The notes beneath the pieces are model-generated. The model made no database searches and was not told the DNA's origin. It was given only the letters and a program-made list of their open reading frames with translations. Of a DNA stretch of 64,000 nucleotides, positions 56,011 through 64,000 are shown piece by piece; positions within the stretch are counted from its first letter, which is position 1, and every line of letters starts with the position of its first letter. Made by a program: the position numbers and the translations under genes. Location: contig NC_080563.1 of assembly GCF_030253575.1 (NCBI RefSeq), forward strand, positions 18,347,001 to 18,411,000. Direction: 5' to 3'. Source of the stretch: Rhododendron vialii (Eukaryota; Streptophyta; Magnoliopsida; Ericales; Ericaceae).

Positions 56011-56926
56011 CCAAAACTACAACTCTTACCACAAGCAAAACCAGATCCACCGAAAAACTCCACAAATATATCACAGGCTTCACAAGTTCTAAACCGAAAT
56101 CTACCAGCGGCGATTGGTGACTTGGTAGAGGGAATTAGCCGCATTAATTTGATGGCTTCGTCACTGTTGAGATCGTAGATGTAACACCTCTCGGGGTCAC
56201 TGGAAGGTCGTAAGCCTCCGAGATCTCCCAATTGCGGTTGCAGAGGTGTTGAGGAGACTGGCGAGTTGAGTCGATGGAGCTTCCCGTGGAGGCTCTGCAA
56301 TGGCGAGAAGTTTGCGATGGAACAACCCCTGCCGCCGGCCCGCCGTTCATGTTTGCGTTTGCAGTCGAGGAAATTGGATGGAGGGAGGTTGGGCCGAGGA
56401 CATGGGTTTACTCAGAGGTGGTGCCAGCGATGTTGGATGCTGCGATGAGGGAGTACTTTTTGCGGTTAGAAGGTATGAATTAGGGTTGGGTAGAGTTTGT
56501 TTAAGGGATATGAGTGGGAGATTGTGTTTAGGCACATTTATTCTGTAATTTTTTTTTTATTTTTTATTTTTGGGTGGGGGGTGTTTAAGTTTCATGCATG
56601 ACTAATATATGCAAGAAATGCCCATATAGCATTACTGTGCATATTGCATTGGGACGGAGGGGATCAGTTTTTTGATTTTGAGAGAGAGAGCGAGCGCACC
56701 GGTGGCAAGAAGATGAGGTTGAAGATGAAGTTGTGGGGTGATGTCTGTTTAGAGATGAAGTTTCGAAAATACCCCTGCACTTGGCTGTGAGCGCTGACAG
56801 AGTTAGGCTCAGGGACTGTTTAAATACACATTGTTAACGTTGGGGACTCAATAGACACGATTTGTATATTGAGGACTAAATTGACATTTTGAATATACTT
56901 TGGGGACCATCCGTACAAATAAGCCA
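55735..56926. mobile_element. Long-TIR DNA transposon, non-autonomous, 8-bp target duplication
   Basis: Terminal inverted repeats of about 175 bp (55735-55910 and about 56755-56926) begin GGCTTATTTGTACGGATGG on opposite strands and are nearly 90% alike. GTCGGTTT flanks both sides (55727-55734 and 56927-56934). The interior has a (TC)n tract at 55974-56007 and a GC-richer block at 56,100-56,480 with open frames on both strands that look like captured host sequence I cannot identify. Long TIRs suggest a Mutator-like element, though 8 bp rather than 9 bp also fits hAT. No transposase. Confidence 0.8.
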
Positions 56927-57102
56927 GTCGGTTTCCCTCACACATCTTTTGACACAAAATTTGACACTCAATCTCAACCATTCAAATCAACGGCTGAGAT
57001 GATATTACATTCTCTCCCATTTATCTCACTTGCATGTGCAGATCTTTCTTAGGGCTTTGTTTTGTGGGTTTGGTGGATGTGGCTTTAAATGCCTAATCCT
57101 TG

Positions 57103-57480
57103 TGCTCTTCACTTCCACAATCTCCCTCATCTCCCTCCTACTCACCACCCTTCCCCACCACAAACCCATATCCACTCCACTCTCTGACCCAAATTGCATA
57201 CCCTAGATCGGGCCCACCGGAGCTGCCCCGGCTTGCGTACTACCTCTCTAGCAGCAAAAACGACGTGCCAAGGATAAAACGGCTGCTTTGGGCGGCTAGC
57301 CACCCGAGGAACTTTTATCTGCTGCGCCTCGATTTGGAAGCCTCGGATGCGAAAAGGATCGAGCTGCCAATTATGTGAAGGCAGATTGGGTTGTTGAGGA
57401 GGTTTTAGAATGTGGTGGTGGTGGGTAATGTCAATCTTAGCTTGTCAGGTTATCCTCTCGTGCCGGACTGAGGGTTGCGA
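57103..57480 (+). pseudogene. Fragment of a GT14 (core-2/I-branching-type) glycosyltransferase gene
   Basis: The frame from 57208 to about 57378 reads PPELPRLAYYLSSSKND, RIKRLLWAASHPRNFYLLRL and LEASDAKR. This matches the start of the GT14 domain of plant glucuronosyltransferases (AYYISG..., RLLLAVYHPRNRYLLHL). The similarity continues in another frame near 57,410-57,450 (NVVVVGNVNL), so at least one frameshift and a stop break it. Only the N-terminal part exists. It lies between two transposon ends, so it looks like a captured gene piece rather than a working gene. Confidence 0.7.
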
Positions 57481-57624
57481 GCTAGAGAGAGGAGGCCTAG
57501 GAGGGATGTGAATAAAATTGCCATTTGTTTGAGTTTTTTTTTTTTATCCTCCCATTTGTTTGAGTGGGTGTGAGAAATTAAAGGGGTCGGAATAGAATTG
57601 CCTCTTCATCAAATGTAAAAATTA

Positions 57625-57800
57625 TAATGAAGTGCCACAAATGCCCCTATCTTTAACGGCTCATTTGAATGGAGTTAGCTCCGAGGACCATTTAAACGCG
57701 CATTGTAAACGTTGGGGATGCAATAGACGTGATTTGTAGATTATGGACCAAATTGACAATTCAAAAATACTTTGGGGACCATCCGTTCAAATAAGCCGTT
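57625..57800. repeat. Unpaired transposon terminal repeat (third TIR copy)
   Basis: This stretch resembles the right TIR of the 55735-56926 element in the same orientation (GCCCCTATC, AACGTTGGGGA, ACTTTGGGGACCATCCGT, CAAATAAGCC). It has no paired left end of its own nearby. With the GT14 fragment it may be the remaining half of a second, gene-capturing family member. It abuts direct-repeat copy B at 57805. Confidence 0.75.
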
Positions 57801-57804
57801 TTTT

Positions 57805-60141
57805 ATTTTTTTTGCAAGGAGTGTGTTAAATGCAGTATTTTGGGATATCATTTACTCCCCTACATTTGACATGGGTTTCAAACCTAGGGCTGCTAAATGA
57901 ATCAAACAATTTGAGCTCGGCTCGGACCGGACTTGGCTTGACTTTTGGCTCGTTCAAAGTCGTTCAGACAAAGTATAAGACAAGCTTAATCACATTCTAT
58001 TGCGTGTTTAAAAATTCAAGCCAAGCTTAAGTGTATGGGTGTCTGGCTTGATAGACTGTGACTAGAGGGTCATTTCGTAAATATTACAAAGATGGGGGTA
58101 AAATCAATAAATGTCCCAAATATTTGTAGGATTTCCCTGTTGAGAATACGAAAATTGCTTTTTTAGGGTTGAGAAGTTACAGTGAAAGGCTACATTTTAT
58201 ATTTTCGTGCAAGTGTAAAGCTTTTCTTCCCTAACTTTTGTTATTATGGAATGTCGCGCTCTTAAACTCAGGCTTGATAGCTCGAAATTTTATGAGCTTA
58301 ACCTCAGGCTTGAAAGCTCAAGATTGAGACTTGCATATTTCACAAGCCAAACCAAGCTTATGCGATCACAAAATTTTAAATATGAGTCAAGCTTGAACAA
58401 TTAATCCTCAAAAATTCTCAAGCTCAAGCTAAGCTTTAACATGTGTAATAAAGGCCTAAGCCTGAGCAATATTGCTTTTGGCTTGATTAGCACTCCTATT
58501 CTTTCTTTCTTTTTTGATCTGCAATTAGCACTCCTATTCAAACCTTACTAATTACAACTAACACTACTGACTTTTTTTGAAAAAAAAAAAAAAACTAAAA
58601 TCTAAGGACTCAATTACTCAAAACTGTGGCTTGATGCTCTTTTTTTTTTCTTCAAAACAAAAAAAAAATACGTGGCTTTATTTTTAGCATTTTTTTTTTT
58701 GGTACTTTGTTGCCATTTGTTGTTTTTTAACTTTCCTGTAAGCACACATCCTCTTCCCAAGTCCCCTAAAATAGCGTAGATGAGGATTAACGAATGGCAA
58801 AAAAACAAAGAAAAAAAAACCACACTCACTGTTTGTAGTCCATAATTAATAAGGAGGCTTTCTCAAACCATAACAATCCTTCGCCATAATAACGATAGTG
58901 CTGGATATAAAGGACAATCCTTCGCCATATTCATCCACTGTTTGTGGTCCACACCACTGATTTTTGTTTTTTGCGAATTGCCTGGAGCAAGGGGCTTAAG
59001 GGGTGGATGAATCCGGGGATCGCTCTACGCAAGTCCTAACGTTTCTTTAGTATCATAGTAGTTTTTGTTTAATAAAAAAACATAAACAACTATAAAAGTT
59101 CACACGCCCGATTTTTTGATTTTTACAAAAAGACTAACACCCTCTCATTCTAGATTTTTCCGAGGAAAATTCAGTAATCATGATCATAAAATTGTAACCA
59201 CCCATAGAAATTTCAACACTAAATTTCGACATTAGGATCAATATTTTACCTTTTATCGATCATAGATATCGATGCACAATATTATATGTATGAACAATTG
59301 TATACAAGTATATTAAGTACATAATCGTATATATGCGTTGATTGGAAATATATGCTAATTTTTTTGAGTGTGTATTGATAAAAACTAATATCAGCTTTTA
59401 TATATGACAAAAAAAAAATTTCTATTTCCCCCTTCCTAACGTCGAAATTCTGCATCGTCCTTGACCTAGAGAGCGGCCAAAAACATGAAAAACGTATCGT
59501 TCCATTTGTGGCTTTGCTTGAAGTAATTCGTATGGGTGATTTGTAATTTGTTTTCAAATTAATAAAATCCGTTTTTGTTGTTGAAAAACCAAAGGGACTC
59601 TTCTTAGCCTAATAATGCGTTGGGTAATAAACTAAATACGCAAAAACCAAACACGAAAAAGAATCAAGTAATCTCAAAAAATGAAAAAGAAAAAGAAGAA
59701 GCATGATGCAAAGTGTTCCTTGTTAATTTCAATAAGAATACTTACGGTAGCCGAGCAAAAAAAATAAGAATACTTACGGTAACGGCTCAAACCAGGTTTT
59801 ACTATGGTCTAAAATGAAAAAAAAGCTATAATGAGCAGAGTAAGGAATTATAGCCAGCTTATGTTTTGCTAGGGTAAAAATACACAATGAAAATTGGTAA
59901 TACAAAATTACCATTCACTCTTATTTTGATTTGTAAATTCCCTTTTTTTTCTTTTGATCGGCGATTCTCTAATTCTTCTGTCTTGAGTTTAAGAAAAATA
60001 TTTACTTCCTTTTATCGGGCCCATTAATTTATCTAAACAAGTGAAAGTACTTTATATTGTTCCTATTCTCTATCTTACTTTAATTATTAAAACAAGGGTA
60101 ATTTATGATTCCGCTACGTTTCTCTTTATTTCTTTTTTTTT
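57805..60141. repeat. 2.4-kb direct repeat, copy B
   Basis: This is the second copy of the block at 53311-55724, same orientation. It lacks the foldback MITE, keeps an extra stretch at 58,150-58,390, and has a small local duplication of AATAAGAATACTTACGGTA near 59,740-59,780. It is non-coding. Confidence 0.9.
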
Positions 60142-60375
60142 CCCTACTTAAAATTAATTAAAGTTTCAATTGTTTTCTTCCATCCTAGTTCCGGGATGGA
60201 CCAAATAAGTAGATTTGCACCCTACAAACTTGATTGGTAAATGCTAAAAACCATTGGGTTAATGTCAAAGGTTACAAAAGTGTATCGAAATGTGCAAGTA
60301 CTTTGAAAAGTTTACAAAATTTATTGGAGTATGCGATGTTGTGCCAATTTTCTTAGCTTTTCTACTGGGCTGTCA

Positions 60376-60413
<38 letters not shown>

Positions 60414-60871
60414 CACTCCCTTCTATTAGGAGGCGGAGGTGCGAGCTCCTCTGTGGGTGGTTTGGGGTCAGGGCTATGGATATTCCCTGCGCTCTCTTGT
60501 AATAATTTAACATACCCTGCTAATCCCGCTAATTACATCGTGTGGCAAAAAAAAAAATTTTTTATTAAAAACTTCTGAATATTTTCCCTCTTTGAAAAAT
60601 TGCAGCATCTATGGAAAGTGATTGAGGGGCAATGTAACAATGCTCAGATCCACGATTCTCAAACTTCATGAACTTATATTAAAAATGCAACAAAATCTCC
60701 TATCGACTAAAACAAGAGAAAAAAGAAAGAAAGAAGAGAAGATAGATCCCAAATTGAAATGGCAAGTAGTTGATGCCAAATCATTATTTGCACTCCGCCA
60801 TTGATCATGGTCTAAAGGACAAATTAAGCTTTTATTAGTTAGGGAGATGGGGATGCAAAATGTAACATTAA
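60142..60871. other. Intergenic region 3' of PMEI-like gene 2
   Basis: No gene recognised. A compound (TA)n(CA)n microsatellite is at about 60377-60412, followed by a GC-richer stretch to 60,500. The remainder is AT-rich and should contain the 3' untranslated region of the minus-strand gene. Confidence 0.6.
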
Positions 60872-61480
60872 TCAATCATCATCTTCATCATCTCGATCTT
60901 TGTCATCGCGATCTTTACCTTCCAAATACTTGGCCGAAACCTTGACGACATCGCAAAGAAGTTCAAATTCCTTGGTTCTTTTCTTGAGGTCATGCGAGTC
61001 GTTCTCATTATTCTTGAGTTGATTCTTGCAGTCACGAATTTCTTCCACGGAATCACTAATCTGAACTTCGATACGCTTGTAATCGCGATCATTGAAGAGC
61101 TTCTTGACTAAGTCAAGGTTTCTAATGGTATCGTGATAGTTTTTGGAGCAGGAGTTGTACTGGTCCTTCAGCTTGTAGTCACCTGAACTATCATAGAGAG
61201 AATTGAGATCTTTGTGGATGTCTGTAGCCTTGGAGTAGGCTAAGTCAATCGCGATCTCGAGGAGGCCGCGGTTGTCAGCACCCGAGGTACGCGAATCGGA
61301 CTTCATGAAGTCCAAGCACAATTTGCTATCGGATGTCTTGGAGCACATTTTCTTGAGCCTGGACTTGTTGTGTTTGTCATGATGTTTTTTGTGATGATGA
61401 CCAGCAAATGAGGGATCGATGGACATGAAAAGGAGTGAGAGACAAAGGAGCATGGAGAGGGTAGCAAAGGTAGAAGCCAT
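60872..61480 (-). CDS. Secreted PMEI-family inhibitor-like protein 2, His-rich N-terminus and acidic tail
   Basis: A single exon encodes 202 residues. A signal peptide (core MLLCLSLLFM, cleavage probably after PSFA near 26) is followed by GHHHKKHHDKHNK, a basic, histidine-rich stretch not usual in the family. The PMEI-like core follows: KKMCSKTSDSKLC, LLEIAIDLAYSKA, SCSKNYHDTIRNLDLV, IRDCKNQL, ELLCDVVKV. The paralogue at 52537-53100 has a cysteine after KV; here it is Ser (VSAK), so one late cysteine is missing. The tail KDRDDKDRDDEDDD is strongly acidic. The start is the only ATG preceding the signal peptide. A TATA box lies about 75 nt upstream. Likely apoplastic; partner enzyme unknown. 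Confidence 0.82.
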   Translation of the reverse strand: MASTFATLSMLLCLSLLFMSIDPSFAGHHHKKHHDKHNKSRLKKMCSKTSDSKLCLDFMKSDSRTSGADNRGLLEIAIDLAYSKATDIHKDLNSLYDSSGDYKLKDQYNSCSKNYHDTIRNLDLVKKLFNDRDYKRIEVQISDSVEEIRDCKNQLKNNENDSHDLKKRTKEFELLCDVVKVSAKYLEGKDRDDKDRDDEDDD

Positions 61481-61548
61481 TTTTTATTCTCTGGTTCTTG
61501 TTTCTACTTCTTTTTCCCAAGGATGAGATGGGAAAGGCTGAGAAGAAT

Positions 61549-61566
61549 CTTATATATATATATATA
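61549..61566 (-). promoter_or_regulatory. TATA-rich promoter of PMEI-like gene 2
   Basis: An uninterrupted TATATATA run lies 70-85 nt upstream of the ATG at 61480 on the minus strand, a suitable TATA-box position for a short leader. Confidence 0.5.
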
Positions 61567-61811
61567 GTATTTGAAAGGGAATGTGAAGCAATAAATAGAT
61601 TTGAAAGATCAATGTTGAATATGTTACTAAACCCTTGTTATTAATTATTTCATTCAGTCTTATGTAACAGTCTTCAAATGAAGAGGACTGCAAAAAAAAA
61701 AGAAGATCAATGTTGAATATGTTGCTGATCAAAAAAAAAAAATGTTGACTATGTTACTCCATGTCTGTGGGATTACTTGTATTTGTGTATGAGGGTTTGA
61801 TTGGGTTATTG

Positions 61812-61814
<3 letters not shown>

Positions 61815-61857
<43 letters not shown>
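61815..61857. repeat. (GA)n microsatellite
   Basis: About 21 GA units lie upstream of PMEI-like gene 2, roughly 340 bp from its start codon. Confidence 0.95.
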
Positions 61858-61858
<1 letters not shown>

Positions 61859-61859
61859 A

Positions 61860-63409
61860 TGTGTGGTGCTCTGTGTGTGACTGGAAGGAGATGGTGGTGT
61901 TTTTAATGTGGTGATAATCAAGTTAAAGAAGTTTGGATTGGTAAAGGTCCTGATAATTTAGTCTAGTTTTAGGTTTAGGAATTCAATTACTAGTAGTATA
62001 TATAAACCTTTAAGCATTGACTAATTACAGCATAGTGGATCATTCAAGCACTTATAATTCTATGTGTTTCTTTTATTTGCAATACAGACTAGTGGATAGT
62101 TATCAACATCACATTTGGTTGCATCCTTTTGGATTCGAAGTGAGTGGTTAAGCATGTGATCCTTTTTTTTTTGAATTCTCTTGAGCCCATCTATCCTTGA
62201 CAATTCGTTATTCGTTGCGTTGTGATAGGATGACAATTATTCTTATTCGTTGCTCTTTTATTGACGATTGACGTATTCTTTGGCATACAAAGTCTCTTGA
62301 TAAATTTATAATCGATTGATTGTCCTTATTTTTATTATCGTCGAGCCATTGACTCCATAATATTATTGTGACTATGCAACAACACGGGAAATAATCTTGG
62401 TGCATGTGATTCCGGTTCGCCGTTGTTCTTATGTGTTTGGGACCATGGATTGTGTTTATATTTGTGAAAATTCAAGGAAAAGACCCGTGAAATATCGTGA
62501 TAACTTTGGTTGTTAGGAAAAAAACTTATGAAATACCATGTGACTCTAGTGCTCAACGGATAGAGAAAAGACTTGTGAAATACCCTGTGACCCTACTATG
62601 GATTAACTTAGGAAAAAGGTCTCAGGCGCCATCATGTGGTTACTCTAAGTACGGTGTTGGACCCAACGGGCTAAGCCCTGAGAAAATATTTGGCATTTGA
62701 TAATTGGTAACTAGTGATTATGGTTCCCACTTTGGTTTGGATTCTTGTATTATTGTTGTTCGTCATTCTAAGTATTATCTGGCACACTGTTTGGTATAAA
62801 GTGCAAATGTTTGTGATTCAATTGTTGTTCTTGTTATTCGTTAATCAATTCATTTATCTCATTGATACTATTCTTTGACCCATTGACTTTGTTGTTCGTT
62901 ATCTAGTTTGTTGATATGATTCGTTCGACCATCGACTCACATTATTTGAAATTATTTTTTGGATTGTTTAAAAGTATGCCGTGTTGTATTTTTTACCCTA
63001 GCATGCTTAACTACTCGCTGAGTTTTTAGCTGACGAATTTATTCCACATTTTTTTCCAGTTTAGTTCATGGAGCATTATAGTGTACTCTGTGGCATTGTC
63101 GGAACCTACTATTTGGACCCTTTAGGACGTCTGCATTTTTATTTCTTATCTATTGTCAAACAGCTTCCGCACTTTTATTTATTGGCAGTTCATTGTGGAA
63201 TTTGGAGTTGGAGAATATCGGATATTGTGCCCATCTTGCTATAGAAAAATATTGGTTTTGGGTTTACACATTTTGATTTAATAAAATATCCAAATTTTAC
63301 AATATTTGTTTCAAGTTGTTAAAATAATTTGAATTAAGCTTGGTGATCCATGATTGTTACATGGTTCAAGGCCAAGGCCGGTCATGTTCCCAAATTTGGG
63401 ATGTGACAA
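61860..63409 (+). mobile_element. Ty3/gypsy (Tekay/Del-type) LTR-like sequence
   Basis: From about 62,480 the sequence holds blocks typical of Tekay-type LTRs: GACCCGTGAAATAYC, GGAAAAAGGTCTCAGGCG, CTTAACTACTCGCTGAGTTT, and a right end CCCAAATTTGGGATGTGACA at 63409. The left end is not clear; it lies somewhere between 61,900 and 62,400. No gag or pol is adjacent in the window, so this may be a solo or truncated LTR. Confidence 0.55.
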
Positions 63410-63504
63410 AGGCCCTGTCGGAAGTTGTCCATGCGTGAGACCAGTCGGACGTCGGGGCTTCTTTCAGCTCCAAAGAGAAGCTTCCGAGGCAGTAAAGATA
63501 CAAG

Positions 63505-63871
63505 TACAGCAAATGATGCACAGCAGCCGTGCATAGATCACTTTTGCGCCCATTTCAAATCCCGTAAAGATTATCGGAGCCGCTCATTTTGTTCAAAATA
63601 TATCGTTTAGGGTCTTTGTAAAAAATCACTTTAATCCGATATCAATAAGGGCGTTTACAAATCATCCAACTTTGCTTCAAAATTTAACCTATATTTTGAA
63701 GCAAAATTGTATGATTCGTAAATGCCCTTTTTGATATTGGATTGAGGTGATCTTTTACATGGACCCTAAATGAAGTATTTTGAATAAAATGAGCGGCTCC
63801 GATCATCTTTGCGGGACCCAAGACGAGCGCAAAAGCGATCTGAGCACAGCTGCTGTGCATCATTTGCTGTA
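63505..63871. mobile_element. Foldback element with perfect 23-bp ends
   Basis: The left end starts TACAGCAAATGATGCACAG (63505) and the right end is its exact complement for 23 bp, ending at 63871. Imperfect arms continue inward (GAGCCGCTCATTTT / AAAATGAGCGGCTC) to a centre near 63,690, so most of the element can fold on itself. No coding potential and no clear target duplication. Confidence 0.7.
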
Positions 63872-64000
63872 CCTGTAGCAGTGTTGGGCGATTGAGAAGT
63901 TTGAGGGCTAACTTGCCCGGACTATGGTGGAGATGGACGGGAAGCTTAAGTTTCAGGGTAGTGAGGCCGAATCACCGTTGGAGAAGCTGAAAGTTGGGTT
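63872..64000. other. Window edge, possible start of an open frame
   Basis: An ATG at 63924 opens a frame (MVEMDGKLKFQGSEAESP) that runs off the window. It could be the first exon of a plus-strand gene or chance. Nothing recognised. Confidence 0.2.

Noticed and set aside
53311..60141. Copies A and B as the LTRs of one large retrotransposon
   Set aside because: No TG...CA ends, no primer-binding site or polypurine tract, no flanking target duplication, and the interior is explained by a DNA transposon and a gene fragment.

Overview
This window is nuclear DNA from a flowering plant, most likely a woody eudicot. Genes carry many short GT-AG introns, intergenic DNA is AT-rich, (TC)n and (GA)n tracts are common, and small plant transposons (PIF/Harbinger-like, hAT-like, TRIM, SINE, LINE, Ty3/gypsy LTR) fill the gaps. 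I cannot name the genus. Exon boundaries were read by eye from splice sites, reading frame and remembered protein families; no alignment was run.

Layout. 457-9952 (+): a shortened MOR1/XMAP215-type microtubule-regulator copy that keeps TOG1 and a TOG3-like block, lacks TOG2, and stops where TOG4 would begin. 9953-18400: a transposon nest with a 375-bp TRIM (5-bp target duplication), a 1.8-kb LTR element, a LINE-like remnant, foldback MITEs and two related PIF-type elements. 19118-26866 (+): a chimeric gene in which an intron-poor, GC-rich array of RING-like fingers is joined by normal splice sites and in frame to an almost complete cytosolic phosphoglucomutase (PGM). The PGM part lacks its usual first exon and is altered at several catalytic loops. 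A partial duplicate of its 3' end lies at 29905-31255 and was later split by a PIF-type element. 34836-39878 (+): a complete CDC20 (APC/C activator) gene whose promoter has two mitotic MSA-core motifs. 40553-48025 (-): a complete MOB1 gene, tail-to-tail with CDC20. 52537-53100 (-) and 60872-61480 (-): two secreted PMEI-family inhibitor-like proteins with acidic tails. Between them lie two copies of a 2.4-kb direct repeat, separated by a long-TIR transposon (8-bp target duplication) and a captured GT14 glycosyltransferase fragment. 61.9-64 kb: a Ty3/gypsy LTR-like stretch and a long foldback element.

Function. CDC20 and MOB1 are conserved cell-division regulators and look intact. MOR1 also belongs to mitotic and cortical microtubule biology, but the copy here is a remodelled fragment. 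The PMEI-like pair is cell-wall related. I see no operon-like or defence-island organisation. The most unusual object is the RING-array/PGM fusion: 19 coding exons stay in one frame if a 70-nt intron is removed, yet the enzyme's catalytic loops are eroded. It is either a neofunctionalised pseudoenzyme or a young chimeric pseudogene.
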